From positions 1 through 39,246 of the forward strand of contig DHWX01000054.1 of assembly GCA_002413395.1 (NCBI GenBank): a stretch of DNA of 39,246 nucleotides. Direction: 5' to 3'. Source of the DNA: Polaromonas sp. UBA5171 (lineage in GTDB: Bacteria > Pseudomonadota > Gammaproteobacteria > Burkholderiales > Burkholderiaceae_C). Every line of letters begins with the position of its first letter. The stretch's first letter is position 1. Below are positions 32,831 to 39,246 of the stretch, in pieces. The notes beneath the pieces were generated by a model. It was not told the origin of the DNA. It saw only the letters and a list, made by a program, of their open reading frames with translations, and did not search any database. The position numbers and the translations under genes were made by a program.

Positions 32831-33499
32831 ATGGATATTCCCAACCTGATTCAAACCGTCTCCATTTATGCCCTGCCCGTGCTGTTCGCCATCACGGTAC
32901 ACGAGGCCGCACATGGCTACGCGGCCCGTCATTTTGGCGACAACACAGCTTACATGCTGGGCCGCGTAACCCTGAACCCGCTCAAGCACATCGACCCGAT
33001 CGGCACCATTGCAATGCCGCTGCTGCTCTATTTCGCAACCTCCGGAGCTTTTCTGTTTGGTTATGCCAAGCCGGTTCCGGTCAATTTTGGCCAATTGCGC
33101 AACCCAAAGCGCGACATGATCTGGGTCGCCCTGGCCGGCCCGGCGTCGAATTTTGCACAGGCTCTGCTATGGGCTCTCGCACTCGTGCTGCTGGCCGCCC
33201 TGGGTGTGCAGGAACCCTTTTTCGTCAAAATGGCACAGGCCGGAATTTTGGTCAATCTGGTGATGTGGGCTTTCAACCTGTTTCCCCTGCCGCCGCTCGA
33301 TGGCGGCCGTATTCTGGTCGGCTTGCTGCCCCACAGACAGGCCGAGATGGTTTCGCGCATCGAGCCCTGGGGCTTCTTTGTGGTGATGGCACTGGTGATC
33401 GCCGGTGTGGTAGGCACTTTGTGGCTGCGACCGCTCATGACCCTGGGCTACGCCGTAATCAACCTCCTCCTGACACCCTTGCTGAGCCTGCTGGGTTAG
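32831..33499 (+). CDS. Site-2 protease family (M50) zinc metallopeptidase
   Basis: A 222-residue integral membrane protein with about five or six helices. The zinc motif HEAAH is at residues 24-28 (HEAAHGYAARHFGD), and the third ligand Asp157 is in PLPPLDGGRIL, in the correct context for an intramembrane protease. NPLKHIDPIGTI is a further family mark. No PDZ domain is present, so it is the short form. GACAAT ends 6 nt before the ATG, so the transcript may be leaderless. The substrate is unknown. Confidence 0.9.
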   Translation: MDIPNLIQTVSIYALPVLFAITVHEAAHGYAARHFGDNTAYMLGRVTLNPLKHIDPIGTIAMPLLLYFATSGAFLFGYAKPVPVNFGQLRNPKRDMIWVALAGPASNFAQALLWALALVLLAALGVQEPFFVKMAQAGILVNLVMWAFNLFPLPPLDGGRILVGLLPHRQAEMVSRIEPWGFFVVMALVIAGVVGTLWLRPLMTLGYAVINLLLTPLLSLLG

Positions 33500-33532
33500 T
33501 CGCTTTTCACTTTTTCAGCCGAGCTGCCGCGT

Positions 33533-34852
33533 ATGCATCCTGAATCAACACCTTCACCCCAACGTTTCCTGACCGGCATCACCACCACCGGCACGCCGCA
33601 CTTGGGCAACTTCGTTGGCTCCATCCGCCCGTCGGTGGCCGCCAGCCGCCTGACCCATGTGCAGAGTTATTACTTTCTGGCCGACTACCACGCCTTGATC
33701 AAATGCGATGAACCAGCACGCATTCAGCGCTCCACCCTGGAAATCGCGGCGAGCTGGCTGGCGGCTGGCCTGGACCCGGAGCGCGTGACGTTTTATCGCC
33801 AGTCCGACATTCCTGAAATTCCCGAGCTCACCTGGCTGTTGACCTGCGTCACCGGCAAGGGCGTGCTCAACCGGGCCCACGCTTACAAGGCCGCAGTCGA
33901 TAAAAACCAGACTGCGGGCAATGACCCCGATGCCGACATCAGCGTGGGCCTGTTCATGTACCCGGTGCTCATGGGCGCTGACATCCTGATGTTCAAGTCG
34001 CACCAGGTGCCGGTCGGACGCGACCAAGTTCAGCACATTGAAATGGCACGCGACATGGCACTGCGCTTTAACCACCTCTACGGCGAGCATTTTGTACTGC
34101 CCGAGGCGGCCATTGAAGAGTCGGTGGCACTGCTGCCCGGCCTGGACGGTCGCAAGATGAGCAAGAGCTACGACAACACCATTCCCTTGTTCGCGCCGCC
34201 TGAGCAACTGCGCAAGCTGATCGCCGGCATCGTGACCGACTCGCGCGCACCGGGCGAACCGAAGGACGTCGAGGGCTCCGCGCTGTTCCAGATTTACCAG
34301 GCCTTTGCCAGCGCGCCCGAGACGCAAGCACTGCGACAGGCCTATGCCGACGGCATTGCCTGGGGCGATGCCAAGCAGTTGCTGTTTGAGCGCATCGAGC
34401 GCGAAGTGGCACCGATGCGAGAGCGCTACCACGCGCTCATCAACGACCCTGGAAAGATCGAAAACCTGCTGCAAGCCGGGGCCAGCAAGGCGCGCACCGT
34501 GGCAACTCCCTTCATGCAGGAGCTGCGGCAAGCAGTGGGGCTGCGCAAGCTGGGCTCGCGGGCCGCCGCTACCCCAAAAAGCAAAACTGTCAAAACCGGC
34601 TCACCCGCATTCAAGCAATACCGAGAAAAAAACGGCAAGTTTTATTTCAAGCTGGTAGATGCCGACGCCAGAATGCTGCTGCAAAGCCACGGGTTTGACT
34701 CACCCCAGGAGGCGGCGCTGGCAATTTCAATGCTGCAAAAAGAGGGTTCAGCCGCGCTGGCCGCGCTTGAGGGAAAAGTAATGGCGGCGCAAGGCATCTC
34801 AGTTGCCGACCTCGCTAAAGCCCTGCAGTTTTTTGCACCCGAAGTGGATTGA
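33533..34852 (+). CDS. trpS: Tryptophanyl-tRNA synthetase with C-terminal extension
   Basis: A 439-residue class I aminoacyl-tRNA synthetase that charges tRNA-Trp. The HIGH-type motif is PHLGN (22-26) and the KMSKS loop is at 208-212. The catalytic part ends near residue 335, as in the usual protein of about 330-350 residues. An extra 100-residue tail follows: a basic, alanine-rich linker and then KFYFKLVDADARMLLQSHGF, SPQEAALAISMLQ, which resembles the YegP/DUF1508 fold. This extension is known in several betaproteobacteria. It follows the protease gene by 33 bp and ends before a likely terminator. Confidence 0.95.
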   Translation: MHPESTPSPQRFLTGITTTGTPHLGNFVGSIRPSVAASRLTHVQSYYFLADYHALIKCDEPARIQRSTLEIAASWLAAGLDPERVTFYRQSDIPEIPELTWLLTCVTGKGVLNRAHAYKAAVDKNQTAGNDPDADISVGLFMYPVLMGADILMFKSHQVPVGRDQVQHIEMARDMALRFNHLYGEHFVLPEAAIEESVALLPGLDGRKMSKSYDNTIPLFAPPEQLRKLIAGIVTDSRAPGEPKDVEGSALFQIYQAFASAPETQALRQAYADGIAWGDAKQLLFERIEREVAPMRERYHALINDPGKIENLLQAGASKARTVATPFMQELRQAVGLRKLGSRAAATPKSKTVKTGSPAFKQYREKNGKFYFKLVDADARMLLQSHGFDSPQEAALAISMLQKEGSAALAALEGKVMAAQGISVADLAKALQFFAPEVD

Positions 34853-34855
34853 GGG

Positions 34856-34888
34856 AAGCGACGGAGGATACCCAAGTGTCGTTTTTTT
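34856..34888 (+). terminator. Likely Rho-independent terminator after trpS
   Basis: AAGCGAC (34856-34862) pairs with GTCGTTT (34878-34884) with one G-T pair, and the run of seven T's ends at 34888. It starts 4 bp after the trpS stop. The stem is only 7 bp with a 15-nt loop, so strength is uncertain. Confidence 0.5.
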
Positions 34889-34999
34889 GTAGCACGGCTG
34901 AGAACAAATACCGAAATTTCAAGTTGATTTGCTCCCTCAAATTGACTTTCAGAAGTTATGCTTGAAGGTTTCAAAGAATGAAACCTCACCCTTGAACCC

Positions 35000-35584
35000 A
35001 TGAGTATTTTTGTCATTGATGACCATCCCCTGATGCGCGAAGCGGTGGTCATGCTGATCCGCCGTCTGAGCAACAAAGCCACCGTAACCGAACTTGACCG
35101 GCTCGCCGCTGTCATGCCCGCCGTGCAGCAGCATGGCGCGCCCGAGTTGATCTGCCTGGATCTGAAACTACCCGACACCCATGGTGTATCGGGCGTGCGC
35201 GAACTCAAGCAGCAATTTCCCGATGTACCGCTCATCGTGCTTTCAGCGGCACCAGCCGGGGAATATGAAGACCTGGCGATCGAAGCCGGAGCTGACGCCT
35301 ACATTCAAAAATCTGCCGGGGCCACAGAGATTACCAATGTGCTGCGTGTCTTTCTGGACGGCGAGCTCGAGCCGGAGGCCGCCACACCGCCAGAGAAACT
35401 GTCAAAAAGACAGAAGCAGTTGCTGGTGATGCTTGACAAGGGCATGAGCAACCGTGACATCGCCGAAGAGCTTCGAATCAGCGAACATACCGTCAAGGTG
35501 CATTTGTGGCGCCTGTTCAAGCGCCTCAATGTAAAAAGCCGCTCTCAGGCCAGCCACCTGGCCCGCACGCAGGGGCTGCTTTAA
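35000..35584 (+). CDS. LuxR/NarL-family response regulator
   Basis: A 194-residue two-component regulator. The receiver domain (1-118) has the acidic pair in VIDDHPLMREA, the phospho-acceptor Asp in LICLDLKLPDTHG (about Asp54), a Ser in VLSAAPA and Lys in YIQKSAG. The LuxR helix-turn-helix is at about 133-190 (LSKRQKQLLVMLDKGMSNRDIAEELRISEHTVKVHL). It faces a histidine kinase tail to tail with overlapping stop codons (35581-35584), and the pair probably work together. The 147-bp upstream region holds TTGACT near 34942, but no matching -10 was found. Confidence 0.92.
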   Translation: MSIFVIDDHPLMREAVVMLIRRLSNKATVTELDRLAAVMPAVQQHGAPELICLDLKLPDTHGVSGVRELKQQFPDVPLIVLSAAPAGEYEDLAIEAGADAYIQKSAGATEITNVLRVFLDGELEPEAATPPEKLSKRQKQLLVMLDKGMSNRDIAEELRISEHTVKVHLWRLFKRLNVKSRSQASHLARTQGLL

Positions 35585-36963
35585 GGAACCGGCGGCGCCA
35601 CGGGGCAGCGCAACTCAACCCAAAAAACACTGCCGCGCCCGGGCCTTGAAGCCATTTCCACAGGGTGGTCGAGCGCTTGGCTCAGGCGCGAGACAATGGC
35701 CAGTCCCAGCCCGAAGCCTTCTTCCGTACCCTGCAGGGGAATGCGGTAAAACTCCTGAAAAATCGCCTGCTGTTGCTCCCTCGCAATCCCCACGCCAGTA
35801 TCCCAGACCTCAATGCACCACGCGCCGCGCCTGCGCCGGGCAGCCAGCAGGACGCCGCCTTGACGTGTGTTTTTCAGGGCATTCGACAACAAGTTGCCGA
35901 CCAGCCGCTTGAGCAGAACCGGATCAGACTTCACCTGCGCCGCTGCCGCCCGGGTTCTGAGCCGCAGGCCACGCTCCCGGGCGACGGGCGCATATTGCAC
36001 TTCCAGCTCCTGCACCAGTTGACCGAGATCAAGCAGCTGCGGATTGACTCGCAAAGGGTCGGCGTCCAGCCCCGCCAAATCGAAAAGGGAGTTGAACAAT
36101 TCGTTGATCGCCTTGGTAGCCTGGACGATCTTCGGCGCTATCTGAGCAACAAATTGCGGCTCTGCAACCAGCCAGCCGGCATACAGGCCCAGTGCATGAG
36201 CCGGCTGGCGCAAATCATGGGCCGCGCTGGCAATAAAGCGACTTTTGACTTCCGCCGCTTCCTGCCCCGCACGGCTCTTTTCGGCCAGTGACGCAATAAG
36301 TTCCAAATTATCAAATTGCAACCGCAGATTGGCACGCTGCACCTCATGAACACGTCGCCCTGAAACGCGAATCACGGCCCAGTAGGTCAGCACCAACGCC
36401 GCCATGCTATAGGTATTGAAGGTAGACGGAATACCGCGCTCCATGAGCAACTGGTAAACCAGCGCAGCCAGTGCGGACAGATTCAGCCCATCCACATAGC
36501 CGCGAAAGCAGCGCAGGCAGGACGAAAAGGTGCCGACCGCCATACTAGCCATGCCAACCAGAACCAGCATGCAGACAAACTGATCGTAAATTGGTGCCTT
36601 CAAAAAAAACACAAACATCGAAGAGCCCCAGATCATGGCGCTCAGGGGCCAGATCCAGGTATAACGCGCCATGAAAGCGCTCAGCGCCGGGCCACTCACG
36701 CCAACCATGGTGCGCTGGTAACGGCGGATGACAAGCGTGCGCATCAGCGTGACGGCAACCACCGCCACAGCCCAAAGCAACAGTCCTGTGGGCTCCACAC
36801 TCCGGTACAACGTGGCCACCATGGCGATGAGCATGGCCGCCGCCGCATACTGCACGGACTGGGCATGACGCATGAAAGTCTGCACCAACCGCATCTCGAC
36901 CCAAGCCTCGGACGCGAAACTTTGGACACCCTTGGTGGGGTCAATCGCTGCAGGCAAGGTCAT
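35581..36963 (-). CDS. Membrane-bound sensor histidine kinase
   Basis: A 460-residue sensor kinase. Residues about 35-190 hold six or so hydrophobic helices with no large periplasmic loop, so sensing is probably in the membrane. A coiled segment follows, then the H-box SAAHDLRQPAHALGLY (phospho-accepting His), an N-box GNLLSNALKNT, the G1 box DTGVGIA and the G2 box GFGLGLAIV. HDLRQP is the form seen in a group of kinases often paired with NarL-type regulators. A TAAACT hexamer on the minus strand lies 8 nt before the ATG. The signal is unknown. Confidence 0.92.
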   Translation of the reverse strand: MTLPAAIDPTKGVQSFASEAWVEMRLVQTFMRHAQSVQYAAAAMLIAMVATLYRSVEPTGLLLWAVAVVAVTLMRTLVIRRYQRTMVGVSGPALSAFMARYTWIWPLSAMIWGSSMFVFFLKAPIYDQFVCMLVLVGMASMAVGTFSSCLRCFRGYVDGLNLSALAALVYQLLMERGIPSTFNTYSMAALVLTYWAVIRVSGRRVHEVQRANLRLQFDNLELIASLAEKSRAGQEAAEVKSRFIASAAHDLRQPAHALGLYAGWLVAEPQFVAQIAPKIVQATKAINELFNSLFDLAGLDADPLRVNPQLLDLGQLVQELEVQYAPVARERGLRLRTRAAAAQVKSDPVLLKRLVGNLLSNALKNTRQGGVLLAARRRRGAWCIEVWDTGVGIAREQQQAIFQEFYRIPLQGTEEGFGLGLAIVSRLSQALDHPVEMASRPGRGSVFWVELRCPVAPPVP

Positions 36964-37212
36964 GGGGCCCGAGTTTACCGCCCCTCCCCCTGGCTCTAAA
37001 AAAAGACCTCACGTATTCTCGGCTGAACGCCTGGGAACAGCCTTTAACTCACTGAAGGTTTGAAGTGTTTTCGCCGGTCTTCATCAGACTGGCGTGGTCG
37101 GTGCCAACACATCTCACCCAAAAGCAACAACTACTTGTGGAAGTAACTCGCGCGTGAGTCTCATCACGATAGGTTCCTGGCAGCAAGGAAAACTTGTCTA
37201 CGTCGATTCAAA

Positions 37213-37240
37213 ATTGGTCAGTATCTACAAACTGATCAAT
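37213..37240 (-). terminator. Inverted repeat at the 3' end of paaY-like gene, likely terminator
   Basis: ATTGGTCAGT (37213-37222) and ACTGATCAAT (37231-37240) are complementary at 9 of 10 positions around an 8-nt loop. Read on the minus strand, it overlaps the stop codon of the hexapeptide-repeat gene and is followed by TTTG, weakly like a U-tract. An operator role is possible instead. The rest of 36964-37212 shows no gene. Confidence 0.45.
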
Positions 37241-37787
37241 ATTTTTCGGGAGGGGGCCGACAGGGGGCTACCTCGACCATGGACTTCAGACAACGTACTG
37301 CAAGCTGCTGGTATTTAAGCGTTCCTTCAAGTTTTCCAGCTATTTCTTTGTCAGTCAATTGACGAACAATTTTTGCTGGCGCTCCCAGGACTAGTGAGCG
37401 TGGCTCAATCTTCATGCCTGCAGGCACAAATGCACAAGCTCCAATAAATGACTGCTCGCCAATCTCGGCCTCGTCCATGACAACTGCGTTCATGCCAACA
37501 AGCGCATCTCGACGCACCAAACAACCATGGAGAATCGCACCGTGGCCGATGTGTCCGTTTTCCTCAACGATTGCATTTTTTCCTGGGAAACTGTGAATTA
37601 CGCAATTGTCCTGAACGTTGGCTCCCTTTTTGATAACCACCTGACCAAAGTCACCGCGAAGGCTGGCACATGGGCCGATGTAGCAATTCGGTCCGATCAC
37701 CACGTGACCCAACAGAACAGCTGTGGGGTGCACAAAAGCGGTTGAATCCACAATTGGCACAACACCGTCTATGGCATAGCATGGCAT
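37236..37787 (-). CDS. PaaY/CaiE-type hexapeptide-repeat protein (gamma-carbonic anhydrase-like)
   Basis: A 183-residue left-handed beta-helix protein matching PaaY through most of its length: IDGVVPIVDSTAFVHPTAVLLG, SLRGDFG, NVQDNCVIHSFPG, VEENGHIGHGAILHGC, VGMNAVVMD. The three zinc-type histidines (VIHSF, GHIGHG) are present. PaaY hydrolyses a thioester that forms in the phenylacetate pathway; other relatives are carbonic anhydrases. The next gene upstream on the same strand is a CoA ligase, supporting an aromatic or cyclic-acid CoA pathway. GGAG precedes the ATG. Its GC content and codon use look lower than neighbours, which may indicate transfer. Confidence 0.85.
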   Translation of the reverse strand: MPCYAIDGVVPIVDSTAFVHPTAVLLGHVVIGPNCYIGPCASLRGDFGQVVIKKGANVQDNCVIHSFPGKNAIVEENGHIGHGAILHGCLVRRDALVGMNAVVMDEAEIGEQSFIGACAFVPAGMKIEPRSLVLGAPAKIVRQLTDKEIAGKLEGTLKYQQLAVRCLKSMVEVAPCRPPPEKY

Positions 37788-37915
37788 TATTTTCTCCGGA
37801 GAATGAACATTAAAAACACAGTAGCGACGATTTGTTCACGAACTCATTTGGGCTCGGATACGCGGCGTGATTGCGCCAACACAACGGACGGTCTCAACAC
37901 GAATTACAGTTTCGT

Positions 37916-39246
37916 TCATAATTTTTCGTCCTGCAACAAATCGCGGAGTTTAAATTTCTGGATTTTTCCGGAGGGCGTGGAAGGCATGGCGTCCCGCACA
38001 ATCAGCCGCTCGGGGATGTACTGCAAGGCGATCTTTTGGGATTTCAGGAATTCCACGATCGACGGCAGGTCAATGCTTTGGCCCGCCTTGGGCACGACCA
38101 CGACGCAGGCGCGCTCGCCCAGCCGTTCATCCGGATAGGCCACGATGGCTGCCATGGCGATGGCCGGGTGCCGGTACAGCAGCGCCTCGATTTCCACCAC
38201 CGGAATGTTCTCGCCACCGCGAATGATCACGTCCTTGCTGCGCCCGGTGATGCGGATGTAACCACGCTCGTCCATGCGCGCGAGATCGCCGGTATCGAAC
38301 CAGCCATCCGCATCGGTGGCGTTCCACTGTGGACGTTTCAGGTAGCCACCAAAGTTGGAGCAGGCGCGCAGCAGTAACTTGCCGGCGTGGCCCGCCGGTA
38401 GCGTGGTGCCGTCGACATCAATCACCTTGAGTTCCACGCCCGGCAACGGGCAGCCATCGGTGGTGAAGGCGCGTTCGTCGTCATCGTCGAGTTTGATCAG
38501 GGTGACGGCGCCGTTTTCGGTCATGCCCCAGGCCGACACGATCTTGGTGCCCAGCACCCGGCGCGCCTGCTCCACCAGCGGGCCGGGAATGGGCGCACCG
38601 GCGCAGAGAAAGGTGCGCAGCGTCGGCACGCTCTTGCCGGACTCGGCCACATTCTTGGCCAGGTCAGCCAGAAACGGCGTGGATGCCATGGTGAAGGTAA
38701 CCCCTTCGGCGCGTATCAGGTCGATTGCCTTGAGCGGCTCCCAGATGTCGAGCAGCACGGCGCTGGCGCGCAGCATGATGGGCATCATCAGCCCGTACAT
38801 GAAGCCGGTCTGGTGCGCCATGGGCGAGGCCATGAGCACCACGTCATCGGCATTGAGATGCAGCCGCTCGGCGTAGGGAATGATGTTGCCCATGGTGGTA
38901 TTGGCCGTGTGCATCACGCCCTTGGGCTCGCCCGTGGTGCCGGAGGTGTACATGAGCTGCGTCACGTCGTCGGGGCCGGGCCGCTGGCGCGTCAGGATGC
39001 CCTTCGCATTGGGCTCGCTCTCCCAGGCCGGACCGCTGAGCAGCGCGTTGAAGCTGTTGGCGCCGGTACCATCGACCACGACGAGCTGCTTCAGTTCGGG
39101 CAGGCTGGGTTGCAGGGCGCTAACCATTTGCTCATAGTCGAAGCCGCGAAACAGCTTGGGCACGATCACGACTTTCGCCTCACCGTGCTTGAGCATGAAG
39201 GACAGCTCCCGCTCGCGGAAGATGTGCATCAGCGGGTTCATCACCG
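37916..39246 (-). CDS. Acyl-CoA ligase (AMP-forming), cyclohexanecarboxylate-CoA ligase-like, 5' end outside window
   Basis: The last 443 or so codons of an ANL-superfamily CoA ligase; the start is beyond the window, with perhaps 100 residues missing. Motifs: the ATP loop YTSGTTGEPKGVMHT, SAWGMTENG (A5), DGWFDTGDLARMDERGYIRITGRSKDVIIRGGENI of which GRSKD is the hinge, and the C-terminal catalytic Lys in PSTPSGKIQKF. It activates a carboxylic acid as acyl-AMP and then acyl-CoA. The sequence style recalls AliA-type cyclohexanecarboxylate ligases and short-chain acyl-CoA synthetases; the substrate is not certain. The 128 bp between it and the paaY-like gene hold no gene. Confidence 0.88.
   Translation of the reverse strand, partial: VMNPLMHIFRERELSFMLKHGEAKVVIVPKLFRGFDYEQMVSALQPSLPELKQLVVVDGTGANSFNALLSGPAWESEPNAKGILTRQRPGPDDVTQLMYTSGTTGEPKGVMHTANTTMGNIIPYAERLHLNADDVVLMASPMAHQTGFMYGLMMPIMLRASAVLLDIWEPLKAIDLIRAEGVTFTMASTPFLADLAKNVAESGKSVPTLRTFLCAGAPIPGPLVEQARRVLGTKIVSAWGMTENGAVTLIKLDDDDERAFTTDGCPLPGVELKVIDVDGTTLPAGHAGKLLLRACSNFGGYLKRPQWNATDADGWFDTGDLARMDERGYIRITGRSKDVIIRGGENIPVVEIEALLYRHPAIAMAAIVAYPDERLGERACVVVVPKAGQSIDLPSIVEFLKSQKIALQYIPERLIVRDAMPSTPSGKIQKFKLRDLLQDEKL

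Noticed and set aside
34921..34999. A sigma-70 promoter for the response regulator
   Set aside because: TTGACT at 34942 has no acceptable -10 at 16-18 bp, so no promoter is claimed.
37803..38138. A 111-codon plus-strand frame beginning between paaY and the CoA ligase
   Set aside because: Most of it is antisense to the CoA ligase and no homology or ribosome-binding site is visible.

Overview
The window looks like a chromosomal segment of a betaproteobacterium, most likely Burkholderiales and probably Comamonadaceae (Rhodoferax/Polaromonas type). This rests on recognised protein similarity, high GC, gene neighbourhoods such as the COG4255-type gene next to recJ, and short G/C-rich hairpin repeats of the kind common in that family. 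No tRNA, rRNA, CRISPR array, prophage or complete insertion sequence was seen.

Layout. 1-9.4 kb: EttA (3' end outside the window), the DEAD-box helicase RhlE, an SDR oxidoreductase, a very long class A penicillin-binding protein, a thioredoxin-like protein and a YihY-type membrane protein. 9.4-14 kb: a DUF2069 membrane protein translationally coupled to an FAD-linked oxidase, then an electron-transfer pair. The pair is a monoheme cytochrome-porin fusion resembling Cyc2 and a diheme c4-type lipoprotein cytochrome broken by an 8-bp tandem duplication. A perfect 28-bp palindrome with a Crp/Fnr core sits at the class II position of their apparent promoter. A collagen-like lipoprotein follows. 14-19.2 kb: LolD and LolC (lipoprotein export), separated by a long imperfect inverted repeat, then a COG4255-type protein and RecJ, which carries an in-frame hairpin-repeat insertion.

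19.3-30.8 kb is the most interesting block. A complete SUF iron-sulfur cluster operon (sufA-B-C-D-S-U, every junction an ATGA overlap) is followed on the same strand by an Nfu carrier, NnrS, the nitric-oxide sensor NsrR, SerA, a hemerythrin-like protein, a DUF2249 protein, a Crp/Fnr regulator, a DUF2892 membrane protein and a 24-residue membrane microprotein. The SUF promoter carries an Rrf2/NsrR-like inverted repeat over its -10 region. A TGTGA-N6-TCACA site lies just downstream of the Crp/Fnr gene, and that regulator's recognition helix has the CRP-type R-E-x3-R pattern. Together these suggest Fe-S assembly and repair placed under nitric-oxide control. sufC as read here has a one-base frameshift.

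30.8-39.2 kb: a PHP-domain phosphatase, an internally deleted EamA transporter, a YciO/Sua5-family protein, a site-2 protease homologue and TrpRS with a C-terminal extension. A response regulator and histidine kinase then face each other tail to tail, followed by a PaaY-like hexapeptide-repeat protein in lower-GC DNA and a partial acyl-CoA ligase. Several genes have a -10-like hexamer only 5-8 nt before the start codon, suggesting leaderless or near-leaderless transcripts.
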